A stretch of DNA of 35,114 nucleotides. It comes from Blastopirellula marina. GTDB taxonomy: Bacteria; Planctomycetota; Planctomycetia; Pirellulales; Thermoguttaceae. Every line of letters begins with the position of its first letter. Position 1 is the stretch's first letter. Positions 26,916 through 35,114 of this stretch are shown here, piece by piece. Location of the stretch: positions 1-35,114 of the forward strand of contig DYLT01000012.1 of the NCBI GenBank assembly GCA_020721945.1. The letters run 5' to 3'. The position numbers were made by a program, and so were the translations under genes. The notes below the pieces were generated by a model. The model made no database searches and was not told the DNA's origin. It was given only the letters and a program-made list of their open reading frames with translations.

Positions 26916-27746
26916 TTATGTCCCGTGCGCCGGTGCCAGCGCCAGGGCCTTCAGCGCATCCAATGCCGCCAACACATCGTTGCGCGGAACCTCGCGCCAG
27001 CCAGACACCTTGTGATGAAGAATCGCCAGCTTCAGCGCCTCGAAGGCCTCGTGCAGATCGTCGGGTAGCGCGGGCAGATTCTCGAAGGGACGCACGGGCC
27101 GCTCGGACTCGACGAGCGGTTCCGATGCCTGGTCCAGGGATGCGGCCTCCGCCGGTCGATCGCTCAGCCGCTCGGCACCCTGGGCCGCGTCGGGATCTCG
27201 GACCTCGCGGATCGGTTCCTCGCCGAACGGGCGCGGCGTGTCGTCCAACGCGGCGTCCTCGTCCAACTCGGCCGCCACGATCTCGTGCTCGCGCGGTTCC
27301 GCCTCGGCCGCTTCACCCAGCGTCTGCCATCGCTGGCGCCGCATCTGGGCCACCGACCAGCCGTTTTGGACCGCTCCTTCGAGCCACATCTCGGCATCGG
27401 GCCAATCGAGGGCCGCCAGAAAATGGCTCCAGTAGAGGCCGGGATACTGGTCGTACACCCCGCCGAACTGCTCGTAGGTTCGGCGCAGTCGGCCCACGTG
27501 TTGCGGGCTGACATGGCCCACGCGGCGACTCCATGCCTCGTCCGAGCAGAGCTGGATGGGCACCCCGGCGGCCAGAAGGCTCTGTCGCCACTGTGAGATG
27601 ATGCGGCCCTTCTCCCAGTTCGTCGTGCTGACCAGGCGGTTCCAGCGGCCGAGATACTCGACCGAGGTCCGCTCGACGACCGTCTCCTCAGCGCCCAGCA
27701 TATCCGTCGAGAAACCCGTATCGAATCCGACGCCCTGTGTATCCAT
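26916..27746 (-). CDS. Cytoplasmic protein of unknown function with helical N-terminal domain
   Basis: The protein has 276 residues. Residues about 27-150 form a helical domain rich in tryptophan and arginine (VEYLGRWNRLVSTTNWEKGR, IISQWRQSLLAAGVPI, SRRVGHVSPQHVGRLRRTYE, YWSHFLAALDWPDAEMWLE, WSVAQMRRQRWQTLG). Alternating helices with a SPQHVGRLRR recognition-like helix could bind DNA or RNA (inference). An acidic, proline-containing linker follows (about 150-215), then a C-terminal helical module (DLHEAFEALKLAILHHKVSG). I do not recognise a named family. The pattern of the first half loosely recalls DUF3102-type phage/plasmid proteins. GAAGGA lies about nine bases before ATG 27746, and a TACAAT hexamer at 27807-27802 (minus strand) is a possible -10 without a -35. 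Confidence 0.72.
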   Translation of the reverse strand: MDTQGVGFDTGFSTDMLGAEETVVERTSVEYLGRWNRLVSTTNWEKGRIISQWRQSLLAAGVPIQLCSDEAWSRRVGHVSPQHVGRLRRTYEQFGGVYDQYPGLYWSHFLAALDWPDAEMWLEGAVQNGWSVAQMRRQRWQTLGEAAEAEPREHEIVAAELDEDAALDDTPRPFGEEPIREVRDPDAAQGAERLSDRPAEAASLDQASEPLVESERPVRPFENLPALPDDLHEAFEALKLAILHHKVSGWREVPRNDVLAALDALKALALAPAHGT

Positions 27747-27996
27747 TCCTTATCGTCCTTCGCGGTTTCTTCGCCATGATGCCTCGTCGATCAACAAGCT
27801 CATTGTAACGGCGCGCGCCGCGGCGCATGGTTCGATCTGGCTTGGCGACCACGCGAGACCGCGCCAGCCTGCGAAATTTCCCACAAGGCGCGAGAGGGTT
27901 GGACGGTTTTCGGGCTTTGAGGGCGGTCGCCTGGCGGAGGATAACCTGTCGATCGCGGCAGCGACCCCGAGCACTCGCCAGATCGTACCACTCCCT

Positions 27997-28446
27997 TTAG
28001 CCCTTGGGCCCGCGATTCTCTTCCATGCTGTCGATGTAGCTCCGCAAGCGCTCCAGCTCGTCGGTGATGTGGCGGAGCTTGAGCATGTTCTCGACCCGCT
28101 TGAGCAGTTCCAACTTGTTGATCGGCTTGCTCAAGAAATCGTCGCAGCCGGCCGCCACGGCCCGCTCGATGTCCCCGTCTTCGTTGAGCGCCGTGACCAT
28201 CAACACCATGATGTCCCGAGTCTTCGGATCGCTCTTGACCCTCTTGCAGACCTCGAACCCGCTGATCTTGGGCATCATGATGTCCAGCAAGATGACATCG
28301 GGCTGGAACTGGGCGACTTTGTCGAGCGTGTCGCGGCCGTCGACCGCCGTGGCGATCTCGCAGTCGACGTCGGTCAGGAAGACTTCCAACAACTCGACGT
28401 TCGTGGGATTGTCGTCGGCGATGAGAATTCGACTTTTCGGTGGCAC
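27997..28446 (-). CDS. Single-domain response regulator (CheY-like)
   Basis: The protein has 149 residues. Receiver residues are all present: D11 and D12 (ILIADDNPTN), phospho-acceptor D55 (VILLDIMMPK), T85 (VLMVTALNED) and K107 (FLSKPINK). A short C-terminal helix (LERLRSYIDSMEEN) may be a coiled coil for dimerisation. There is no output domain, so it acts by protein-protein contact or as a phosphate relay, possibly with a hybrid kinase such as the one at 22153 (inference from proximity only). The start is GTG 28446 with GGGGA about six bases upstream. A TATAAT lies 42 bases upstream. Confidence 0.95.
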   Translation of the reverse strand: MPPKSRILIADDNPTNVELLEVFLTDVDCEIATAVDGRDTLDKVAQFQPDVILLDIMMPKISGFEVCKRVKSDPKTRDIMVLMVTALNEDGDIERAVAAGCDDFLSKPINKLELLKRVENMLKLRHITDELERLRSYIDSMEENRGPKG

Positions 28447-28487
28447 GGGCTTTCCCCGATCGGGTCCAAGAGAACCACACTCTCCTC

Positions 28488-28493
28488 ATTATA
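28488..28493 (-). promoter_or_regulatory. -10 box of the response regulator gene
   Basis: A perfect TATAAT on the minus strand (28493-28488), seven bases after the stop of the preceding gene. No good -35 hexamer lies 16-18 bases upstream. The leader would be about 35 bases. Confidence 0.45.
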
Positions 28494-28499
28494 GCGGCC

Positions 28500-29150
28500 T
28501 TACGGCTGGACGGCGCGGTGGTAGAGCTTGACCCCGGCGATGCGGCCGCAAACCTGGTACGGGGGGCCGGGCTGGGCGCTGTACTGGCCCACGCACAGGC
28601 CGCATCTCAAGACCACCGGCATGGTGCCCGGCTCGTCGAACCAGACGCGGCACTCGATCGACCGCGGCTGGCCGAGATCGAACCGTTCGTCGTGGGGGAA
28701 GCTCACGTGGCCGTTCTGGCGGAGGTCGATCTCGCCATCGGCCGGCCGGGCGCTGCCGTGGAGCTTCGCGGCGAGCGTTCGACCGCCGTGGAGCGTGCCG
28801 CGGATTTCCTTGTCGATTTCCACAGCGAAGACCGGTTCGTTGACGAGGGTGGCCGTCGCGGTTACCGGCGGCGTCGGCCCGCTTTCGATACCGCGGGGGC
28901 TCACCGAGCGCACGGCGTACGTGTAGGCCACGCCCGTTTCCGCGGTGGCGTCGGCATAGACCGTCTGCCGCACCGGCGCCTTGGTCAGTTGCACCAGGTC
29001 TGCGGCCCCGGGCTTGCCGCGATACACGTGGTACCCGGTCAGCCCGGGCCGCGGGGCGTGCCAGGCCAATCGGACCGCGCCCGAGGCGGGATTCCACGCC
29101 GCGCCGATCCCGAGGGCCAGGACCACAACCAACGTGCAAGGGAGTCTCAT
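28500..29150 (-). CDS. Secreted FN3-domain protein with a shortened LamG-like domain
   Basis: The precursor has 216 residues. MRLPCTLVVVLALGIGAAW is a signal peptide, which favours ATG 29150 over the in-frame ATG at 29213. A fibronectin type III domain follows (about 27-105: VRLAWHAPRPGLTGYHVYRG, TAETGVAYTYAVRSVSPRG). The rest resembles a concanavalin-A/LamG jelly roll (HGSARPADGEIDLRQNG, RSIECRVWFDEPGTMPVVLRCG), but the text jumps to LCVGQYSAQPGPPYQVCG and ends RIAGVKLYHRAVQP. In full-length LamG relatives about 60 residues, including the GWFLQ/WRWHVGG strands and the ligand side, lie between those two blocks. I infer an in-frame internal deletion, so carbohydrate binding may be lost. No ribosome-binding site is evident. 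Confidence 0.68.
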   Translation of the reverse strand: MRLPCTLVVVLALGIGAAWNPASGAVRLAWHAPRPGLTGYHVYRGKPGAADLVQLTKAPVRQTVYADATAETGVAYTYAVRSVSPRGIESGPTPPVTATATLVNEPVFAVEIDKEIRGTLHGGRTLAAKLHGSARPADGEIDLRQNGHVSFPHDERFDLGQPRSIECRVWFDEPGTMPVVLRCGLCVGQYSAQPGPPYQVCGRIAGVKLYHRAVQP

Positions 29151-29235
29151 CAACGGCGCCAAGAAGAACGGCTGACGTGCGGAGGGATACCATGTTCCGA
29201 AACGACCGTGCAAACGCTCGGCGACCGCTGGCCTC

Positions 29236-29331
29236 GAACCCGGCTTTCCCGGTCGGGTTCCGACTCCAAAGGGAGCGGCGGGCCACGCTTTTCTTGTAAC
29301 TCAGGCCGTCGGGCGAAGCAAGCTGCCCGAC
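29236..29331. repeat. Pair of perfect 7-bp inverted repeats in an intergenic region
   Basis: Hairpin 1: GAACCCG (29236-29242), 11-base loop, CGGGTTC (29254-29260). Hairpin 2: GTCGGGC (29308-29314), 10-base loop, GCCCGAC (29325-29331). They lie 47 bases apart in the 355-base gap 29151-29505, between two divergent genes. No coding signal is convincing there. Such paired palindromes are typical of structured dispersed repeats, but the window holds only this copy. Confidence 0.5.
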
Positions 29332-29410
29332 CCCCACGAACGATGCCGAGGGCTGGGGTCCCCCGCGGGCCGAACCGGTCGCTTCCCGCATGCCCTTGCC
29401 TTCTACGCGG

Positions 29411-29440
29411 TTGACAGGTGCGTGCCAACGGCCGTAGGAT
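29411..29440 (+). promoter_or_regulatory. Promoter of the GH127 gene
   Basis: A perfect TTGACA (29411-29416), 18 bases, TAGGAT (29435-29440), the same hexamer pair as thiC. Transcription would start near 29447, about 59 bases before ATG 29506. Confidence 0.7.
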
Positions 29441-29505
29441 CGACGGTCACCTCGGTTCGCAGGGGCTTGGCACCCTACGAGTTGGGCGATCTTAAGGAGC
29501 ATTCG

Positions 29506-31824
29506 ATGCGCGGGTCGCGATCGGTCGTTGCGGGTTTTCTGCTGGTTCTTCTCGTTGCCGCGTTGGGTAGCCGGCGCGCGGTCCTCGCCGAGGTCCGGCA
29601 AGTCGTGCCTCGAGCCGCCGAGCCCTTCCCGCTCACGCAGGTGAGGCTGCTCGATGGGCCGTTCCAACACGCGATGGAACTCGACCGCAAGTACCTGTTG
29701 AGCCTCGACCCCGACCGGTTGTTGCACAACTTTCGCACGAACGCGGGCTTGCCCTCGACGGCCAAGCCTCTGGGGGGCTGGGAAGAACCGAAGTGCGAGG
29801 TCCGAGGGCACAGCCTCGGCCATTTCCTCTCGGCCTCGGCGATGATGTACGCCAGCACCGGCGACGAGCGGCTTCGGCAGAAGGCCGCGTACACGGTCGC
29901 CGAACTGGCCAAATGCCAGGCGCAGTTTCCCTCCGGCTATTTGAGCGCCTTCCCCGAGAGTTTCATCGAGCGCGTCGAGGCGGGCAAGCCGGTCTGGGCC
30001 CCGTGGTACACGTTGCACAAGATCTACGCGGGGCTGCTGGATGTCTATGGGCTTTGCGATAACCGCCAGGCCCTCGAGGTGCTCGAAAAGGCGGTGGCAT
30101 GGATTCAATCGCGAACCGACAAGCTCAGCGACGCCCAGATGGAGAGGATGCTGGGCAACGAGCACGGCGGCATGAACGACGTGCTGGCCGAGTTGGCGGC
30201 GGTCACCGGCAAGGAGTCCTATCTGCGGCTTTCTCGGCGGTTCAACCACCACGCGGTCCTCGATCCCCTGGCCAAACGCCAGGACCGGCTTACCGGCCTC
30301 CACGCGAACACCCAGTTCCCCAAGATCCTCGGCGCGGCCCGGCAGTACGAGTTGACCGGCTGGGCCGACGGCCGCACCATCGCCACGTTCTTCTGGGATG
30401 TCGTGACCAAGGAGCGTTCGTACGTAACCGGCGGCAATAGCGACGGCGAGGTCTTCAGCCCCAAGGAGGCACTCTCGAAGCACCTCGGTCCTTCGACCAC
30501 CGAGACCTGCAACACCTATAACATGCTCAAGATCACGCGGAGGATCTTCACCTGGGACCCCAAGCCCGAGTACGCCGACTACTACGAGCGGGCCCTGTTG
30601 AACCACATTCTCGCCTCGCAGAACCCCGAGACCGGCATGGTGCTGTACTATATGCCGCTGCGGTCCGGCAGCCAGCGCGTGTTCGGCACGCCCCACGATT
30701 CGTTCTGGTGCTGTACGGGCACGGGCATGGAGAACCACGCGAAGTACGGCGACAGCATCTACTTTCATGGGAAGGACACCCTGTATGTGAATCTGTTCAT
30801 CGCCTCCGAGCTTGCCTGGAAGGACCAGGGGCTGGTGCTGCGCCAGGAGACGAAATTCCCCGAGGCCGACTCGACCCGGCTGGCGTTTACCTGCCAGAAG
30901 CCCGTGGAGCTGGCCCTGCGTCTTCGCCGGCCGTATTGGGCGATCGAGGGATTCGAGGTGGCGCTGAACGGCCAGAAACAGCCGGTCGAGAGCCGGCCAT
31001 CGAGTTACGTCGAGTTGCGGCGCGTGTGGAAGACAGGCGACGTGGTCGAGCTGCGCATGCCCATGAGCCTGCGCACCGAGGGATTCCGCGACGATCCGAA
31101 GAGGCGGGCCGTGTTTTTCGGGCCCGCGCTACTGTGCGCGCCGGTGGTGCCGGGGAAGCCCTTCCCAGTCATCGTTGGCGAGGCGGAGAAGATTCCCTCG
31201 GCGATCGAGCCGGCCGGCAAGCCGCTGGAGTTCCGCGGGTTACCACCGATGTTCCGCTCGGTGGAGGCCGGCGCGGGCGTCGCGGTCGCGCTCGTGCCGT
31301 TCTACAAGGAGTACCAGCGGCCGTATCACGTCTACTGGGACGTGCTCGACGAGGACCAGTGGAAGGCCCGATGCGCCGAGTACCAGGCCGAGGTGGCGCG
31401 CGAGAAGGCCCTCGCAGCCCGGACGGTCGACCGCGTGGTGATCGGCGATCGGGATTCCGAGCGTGCCCACCGTCTCGACGGCCTGCGGCATGCCTCGGGC
31501 CCCTTCGGTGGAAGGCATTGGCGCCACGCGGGCGACGGCTGGTTTTCGTACGAGCTGAAGTCGCTGCCGGACCGGCCGGTGGAAGTCCTTTGCACGTACT
31601 GGGGTAGCGACGTGGGGGCGCGGGTGTTCGACGTCCTGGTCGATGGCACGAAGATCGCCACGCAGAAACTCGACCGGAACAAGCCCGAGTCGTTCTTCGA
31701 TCAGATCTATCCTGTGCCCCCCGAGCTGACCAAGGGCAAGGATAAGATCACGGTCCGGTTCCAGGCCCATCCGGGCAATACCGCGGGCGGCGTGTTCGAT
31801 CTTCGGGTCCTGCGGAAGGAGTGA
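29506..31824 (+). CDS. Secreted GH127-type glycosidase (beta-L-arabinofuranosidase family, DUF1680)
   Basis: The precursor has 772 residues. GFLLVLLVAALGSRRAVLA (10-28) is a signal peptide. The (alpha/alpha)6 catalytic domain spans about 40-440, with LHNFRTNAGLPS, RGHSLGHFLSA, WAPWYTLHKIYAGLLD and GNEHGGMND. Known GH127 enzymes use a cysteine nucleophile held by zinc through three cysteines and a glutamate. The matching residues are E333 and C335 (TTETCNTYNML) and C402-C403 (FWCCTGTGMENHAKYG), and E315 (YVTGGNSDGEVF) fits the acid/base position. Beta domains follow from about 450, and the last 120 residues (HRLDGLRHASGPFGGRHWRH and WFSYELKSLPD) match the DUF6805-type C-terminal domain. It would cleave beta-L-arabinofuranosides of plant-type glycans. 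AAGGAG (29494-29499) lies six bases before ATG 29506. Confidence 0.94.
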   Translation: MRGSRSVVAGFLLVLLVAALGSRRAVLAEVRQVVPRAAEPFPLTQVRLLDGPFQHAMELDRKYLLSLDPDRLLHNFRTNAGLPSTAKPLGGWEEPKCEVRGHSLGHFLSASAMMYASTGDERLRQKAAYTVAELAKCQAQFPSGYLSAFPESFIERVEAGKPVWAPWYTLHKIYAGLLDVYGLCDNRQALEVLEKAVAWIQSRTDKLSDAQMERMLGNEHGGMNDVLAELAAVTGKESYLRLSRRFNHHAVLDPLAKRQDRLTGLHANTQFPKILGAARQYELTGWADGRTIATFFWDVVTKERSYVTGGNSDGEVFSPKEALSKHLGPSTTETCNTYNMLKITRRIFTWDPKPEYADYYERALLNHILASQNPETGMVLYYMPLRSGSQRVFGTPHDSFWCCTGTGMENHAKYGDSIYFHGKDTLYVNLFIASELAWKDQGLVLRQETKFPEADSTRLAFTCQKPVELALRLRRPYWAIEGFEVALNGQKQPVESRPSSYVELRRVWKTGDVVELRMPMSLRTEGFRDDPKRRAVFFGPALLCAPVVPGKPFPVIVGEAEKIPSAIEPAGKPLEFRGLPPMFRSVEAGAGVAVALVPFYKEYQRPYHVYWDVLDEDQWKARCAEYQAEVAREKALAARTVDRVVIGDRDSERAHRLDGLRHASGPFGGRHWRHAGDGWFSYELKSLPDRPVEVLCTYWGSDVGARVFDVLVDGTKIATQKLDRNKPESFFDQIYPVPPELTKGKDKITVRFQAHPGNTAGGVFDLRVLRKE

Positions 31825-31923
31825 CGCGCCGGTGGTGTGGCCACGTCACCGTTGGCGCGGAAAGGCACGTTGATCGGCCCGCAAGAGGCCGAACGGCGAG
31901 CCCGCCTTCGCGCCGCGGGGCCC

Positions 31924-32835
31924 TCAGGCCCCCTTGCGTTTCATCCGCGCGGTGAGGTAGCTCGACAGGGCCAGGTCGAGCGGTTGATCGGTGCGCATCA
32001 GCACGTAGTCGATCTGGTGCATCCGGCACCCGTGCCGGACTCGGCGCAGGAACTCGCCGAACTCGCGCAGGTACGCCTTGCGCAGCGCCCGGGGCTCGAC
32101 GAGCACGTCCGGCAGTTGCTCCAGGCCGAAAAACCGCGTGGTGTTCTCGAAGGGAAAGTCGAGCTCGGCGGGATCGAGCACGTGGAGCAGGATGACCTCG
32201 TGCCGGCGGTGGCGGAAGTGCTTCAGTCCCGCCATGACCGAGTCGACGTCGTCGAACAGGTCGCTGAGGACCACGACAATGCCCCGTTTCTTGAACCGCT
32301 CGGCCAGTTCGTGGAAGATCGGCCCCATCTGGGTCTTGCGCTCGGCGGCGGCGTCTTCCATGACCCGGAGCAGGTCTTTCAGGTGCGAGGGGTTGCTGCT
32401 TGCCCGCACGAGGGAACGAATCTCCTTGTCGAACGTCACCAGTCCGGCGCTATCCTGCTGCTGGAGGACCAGGTACGCCAACGCCGCGGCGGCGCACTGG
32501 GCATACTGGAGTTTCGACATGGGGGCGTCGGGCCCCTGGTAGGTCATGCTCTGGCTGGTGTCCAGAAGGACCATGCAGACGAGGTTCGTTTCTTCCTCGA
32601 ATTGCTTGAGGTAGAACTTGTCGGTCCGCCCGAAGACCTTCCAGTCGAGGTAGCGGAGGTCGTCGCCGGGCGCGTACTCGCGGTGCTCGGCGAACTCGAT
32701 CGAGAAGCCGTGGTAGGGGCTGCGGTGGACGCCCGAGACGTACCCTTCGACGATTCGCCGGGCGCGCAGGTACAGCCCCTCAAGTCGCGCGAGGACCCGC
32801 GGGTCCAAGAACGTCGGGGAGCCTTCGGCGGGCAT
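31924..32835 (-). CDS. DUF58 / von Willebrand A-like protein
   Basis: A cytoplasmic protein of 303 residues of the DUF58 family that accompanies MoxR ATPases. The signature [20 protein letters not shown] (48-67) is present. A vWA fold follows with a DxSxS metal site, D92-T-S94-Q-S96 in VLLDTSQSM, and [11 protein letters not shown] later as the second metal loop. There is no membrane helix, unlike many DUF58 proteins. ATG 32835 has AGGAAG about eight bases upstream and lies inside the 3' end of the MoxR gene (56-base overlap), so translation is probably coupled. MoxR/DUF58 pairs act as chaperone-like modules for other proteins; the client here is unknown. Confidence 0.93.
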   Translation of the reverse strand: MPAEGSPTFLDPRVLARLEGLYLRARRIVEGYVSGVHRSPYHGFSIEFAEHREYAPGDDLRYLDWKVFGRTDKFYLKQFEEETNLVCMVLLDTSQSMTYQGPDAPMSKLQYAQCAAAALAYLVLQQQDSAGLVTFDKEIRSLVRASSNPSHLKDLLRVMEDAAAERKTQMGPIFHELAERFKKRGIVVVLSDLFDDVDSVMAGLKHFRHRRHEVILLHVLDPAELDFPFENTTRFFGLEQLPDVLVEPRALRKAYLREFGEFLRRVRHGCRMHQIDYVLMRTDQPLDLALSSYLTARMKRKGA

Positions 32836-33838
32836 CGGACTGGTCTTCCTGGGCGGCGGCCGTGTCGAGGAGCCGGCGGATCACGTCATCGGGTTTGACC
32901 CCCTCGGCCTCGGCATTGAAGTTCGTGACCATGCGGTGCCGGAGCACGGGGCAGGCCACGGCCTGCACGTCGTCCCGGCCGGCGTAGAACCGGCCCTGGA
33001 GCGCGGCCCGGGCCTTGGCCCCCAGCACCAGGTACTGGCTCGCCCGCGGCCCGGCACCCCAGGTCACATATTGGCGAACGAAGTCGGGGGCCGACGGACC
33101 GGGCCGGGTCAGCCGGGCCAGACGCAGGGCATAACGCATCACGTGGTCGGCCACCGGCACGCGGCGCACGATCCGCTGAAGATACACGATCTCCTCCGCG
33201 GTCAGCGTGGGCGTGGCCTGAGCCACAAAGTCGGCCGTGGTCCGCTTGACGATCTCCAGCTCCTCGTCCTCGCCAGGATAATCGACGAACGTGTTGAACA
33301 TGAAGCGGTCGAGTTGGGCCTCGGGCAGGGGGTACGTGCCCTCCTGCTCGATCGGATTCTGCGTGGCCAGGACAAAGAAGGGCTCGTCGAGCACGTGTCG
33401 CTTGCCACCCACGGTGACCTGATGCTCCTGCATCGCCTCCAACAGCGCGGCTTGCGTCTTCGGTGGCGTGCGGTTGATCTCGTCGGCAAGGATCACGTTG
33501 GCGAAGATCGGCCCCTGAAGGAACCGCAACTCGCGAGTCCCCGAAAGCTTGTCCTCCTGAATCACCTCGGTACCGGTGATGTCCGAGGGCATGAGGTCGG
33601 GGGTGAACTGGATACGGCTGAAGCGCAACGACAGCGCCTCGGCCAGCGTGCGGATCATCAGCGTCTTGGCCAGCCCAGGCACGCCGACCAATAGGCAGTG
33701 TCCGCGGGCGAACATCGCGACGAGCAGCTCTTCGAGGACCGTCTGCTGGCCGACGATCACCCGGCTCAGTTGCCCGGTGATCGCCCGATACGCCTCGCTC
33801 AGTTGGTGGACCGCTTCGAGATCGTCGTGGGGAGGCAT
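32780..33838 (-). CDS. MoxR family AAA+ ATPase
   Basis: The protein has 352 residues. Walker A is GVPGLAKT (about 53-60), Walker B is [20 protein letters not shown], the sensor region is [26 protein letters not shown], and the C-terminal lid contains [21 protein letters not shown] as its family blocks. It remodels or activates client proteins, usually with a DUF58/vWA partner, here the next gene. The last 28 residues ([20 protein letters not shown]) are extra to the family core and are encoded by the region shared with the DUF58 gene. Its start, ATG 33838, has no ribosome-binding site and lies inside the preceding PQQ-propeller gene (40-base overlap), which fits coupled translation. Confidence 0.95.
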   Translation of the reverse strand: MPPHDDLEAVHQLSEAYRAITGQLSRVIVGQQTVLEELLVAMFARGHCLLVGVPGLAKTLMIRTLAEALSLRFSRIQFTPDLMPSDITGTEVIQEDKLSGTRELRFLQGPIFANVILADEINRTPPKTQAALLEAMQEHQVTVGGKRHVLDEPFFVLATQNPIEQEGTYPLPEAQLDRFMFNTFVDYPGEDEELEIVKRTTADFVAQATPTLTAEEIVYLQRIVRRVPVADHVMRYALRLARLTRPGPSAPDFVRQYVTWGAGPRASQYLVLGAKARAALQGRFYAGRDDVQAVACPVLRHRMVTNFNAEAEGVKPDDVIRRLLDTAAAQEDQSDARRRLPDVLGPAGPRAT

Positions 33839-35114
33839 GGTGGTGGATACCGAGGTTCTCGTTGCGCGAGCCGACCCGCGCCGTCCTTGGCCCCTCCGCT
33901 CGTCTGGCCTAAGGCGACCAGCTCGGTGCCGGTGGCCACGAGCACGTGGCCTTGGGCCACCACGAGGTTGCCGCCCGACAGACCGCGCGGAGCAAGCGGG
34001 ATCTCCTTCTTCAGCCGGCCTGTCGTGGATTCAAACAGATAAATCTTGTCCCGCGCCGGCCACCAAACGCAATCCCCCGCCAGGATGCCGCGGCCGTACC
34101 CCAGCTTTTCGTGGCTGTCGGGCCAAACGTGCCGGACCCGGCCTTGGTCCGGGCCGCGAAGGCTGATCCAGTACAGCCGGTGACCACTGGCAATCAACTG
34201 GTCGTCGGCCACGCCGAGCACGTGAACGACGTCCTCCACTTCGGGCCCGGTTTGCCAGAGGATCTGGCCGGTGGCCGCGTCGAAGCAGAAGATGCGGCGG
34301 CTGTCGGCGGGCGCCACCAGCAGCGTGCCCCGGTCGTACAGGCACGGCACGAGGTCGCGGTCGAGATGCGGGGCGGGCTTGAGCAGGTCGCCTTCCGTCA
34401 CGCGAGGATAACGGCTGACCCACCGCAAACGGCCGTCCTGGGTAGCCAGCGCGGCGACCGCTCCGGCGTTCGTGTTGTAATAGAGCGTGTCGCGGTGGAG
34501 CGTCAGCAGGTTGTTCGTGGCCTCGAAGAAGCTCGTGCCGGCGGGCGTGTCGGCGGCCAGGACGAACTGCCGCCACCGCGACTGGCCGGTTTCGGCGTCG
34601 AACGCGGCCACGTGAAGTTGAGGCTGAATCTCGTGCCGCCGCGTCGCCACGTAGAAGAGGTTTCCGTCGCTGATCGGGGCGCCTTCGAACGTCCATCCCG
34701 CCTCGGTCTTGATGGGAGGGAACACCAGCCTTCCTTCGGCCTTCAGGTCGAGGCACACCAAGAACCCGTCCCGTCGCCCCGGCACCGAAAGGGTTGCCGG
34801 GCCGCTGAGGGCCGACCCGGTGCGCGCGTAGAGCCGGTCGCCGCAGGCGGTCAGGGTGAATCTGGGGGCCCCCACGACATTGGGCAAGTCGGGCGCGACG
34901 GCTTCCGACGACCCGCCCACGTTCCGATCGCGGTAGACCGCCGCGTTGGGTTGCCCCCAGGCCGGCGCCCCCGTGCGCAGGTCGAACGCGAGGATTTCGT
35001 CCTGGCCCGCCACGAAGACCAGTCCACCGACCACGATCGGATGGTAGCTCAGCGGCGTTTTCGCGTCATCGGCGACGCGCCGGACCCCGACCCACGCGCC
35101 GAAGAGGGTCCTCA
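33799..35114 (-). CDS. PQQ-like beta-propeller protein, C-terminal part, cut by window edge
   Basis: About 438 residues are visible and the frame is open at base 35114; it starts beyond the window. Propeller blades recur with the pattern of a DG/AG turn then W or [94 protein letters not shown] and [19 protein letters not shown]. At least six blades can be counted. The family includes BamB and quinoprotein-like proteins, which are usually exported; the signal peptide is outside the window. A role as scaffold or sensor is possible, but the tryptophan-docking spacing of true PQQ dehydrogenases is not seen. Its 3' end overlaps moxR by 40 bases, making it the first visible gene of this operon. Confidence 0.85.
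   Translation of the reverse strand, partial: RTLFGAWVGVRRVADDAKTPLSYHPIVVGGLVFVAGQDEILAFDLRTGAPAWGQPNAAVYRDRNVGGSSEAVAPDLPNVVGAPRFTLTACGDRLYARTGSALSGPATLSVPGRRDGFLVCLDLKAEGRLVFPPIKTEAGWTFEGAPISDGNLFYVATRRHEIQPQLHVAAFDAETGQSRWRQFVLAADTPAGTSFFEATNNLLTLHRDTLYYNTNAGAVAALATQDGRLRWVSRYPRVTEGDLLKPAPHLDRDLVPCLYDRGTLLVAPADSRRIFCFDAATGQILWQTGPEVEDVVHVLGVADDQLIASGHRLYWISLRGPDQGRVRHVWPDSHEKLGYGRGILAGDCVWWPARDKIYLFESTTGRLKKEIPLAPRGLSGGNLVVAQGHVLVATGTELVALGQTSGGAKDGAGRLAQREPRYPPPCLPTTISKRSTN

Noticed and set aside
29151-30768. Long minus-strand frame antisense to the GH127 gene
   Set aside because: Arg/Pro-rich composition with no motif. The opposite strand encodes a complete GH127 enzyme.

Overview
The window is GC-rich, densely coded bacterial DNA that most likely comes from a planctomycete, probably Pirellulales-like. 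The signs are two Gfo/Idh/MocA oxidoreductases (one with a Tat signal), a Tat-exported aldo/keto-reductase-like protein, a DUF6655-type lipoprotein, a GH127 enzyme, DUF6259- and ceramidase-like secreted proteins, and a PQQ-propeller/MoxR/DUF58 operon. This assignment rests on remembered family distributions; no search was run. No tRNA, rRNA, CRISPR array, transposase or prophage is visible.

Layout. 1-2235: cofactor genes on the minus strand (birA, cut by the edge, and thiC), followed upstream by a decayed sodium:solute symporter remnant. 2236-5623: plus-strand Gfo/Idh/MocA oxidoreductase, secreted beta-helix protein and a frameshifted secreted fragment. 5711-9919: PAC2 protein (minus), a triheme cytochrome (plus) and a large secreted protein of unknown family (minus). 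10164-12240: housekeeping pair purA-uppS. 12379-15789: secreted DUF6259-like glycosidase candidate and the Tat-exported AKR-like protein. 15871-19607: YjbQ, a PLP aminotransferase, a small unknown gene, and a second Gfo/Idh/MocA protein closed by a strong hairpin terminator. 19608-20448: accessory patch with a small gene of odd codon use and a broken PQQ-propeller remnant. 20449-28446: ceramidase-like protein, then a signalling stretch (c-heme hybrid histidine kinase, DUF6655 lipoprotein, diguanylate cyclase, unknown protein, single-domain response regulator). 28500-31824: an FN3 protein with a shortened LamG-like domain, and GH127. 31924-35114: DUF58, MoxR and PQQ-propeller genes overlapping in one operon, the last cut by the window edge.

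How the genes fit together. Roughly half are exported proteins for handling carbohydrates or other polymers, scattered as single transcription units rather than as a locus with SusCD or a dedicated regulator. Many units have recognisable housekeeping-type promoters (TTGACA-like -35, 16-18 bp spacer, -10 of the TAGGAT, TACACT, TAGACT or TATAAT kind). The most distinctive items are the hybrid kinase whose sensor carries a CxxCH heme site, the 840-residue secreted protein of no recognised family, and four decayed or internally deleted genes. I found no complete, obviously undescribed multi-gene system. The best leads are the heme-sensing kinase, the unknown 840-residue protein and the small gene at 19.7-20.1 kb.
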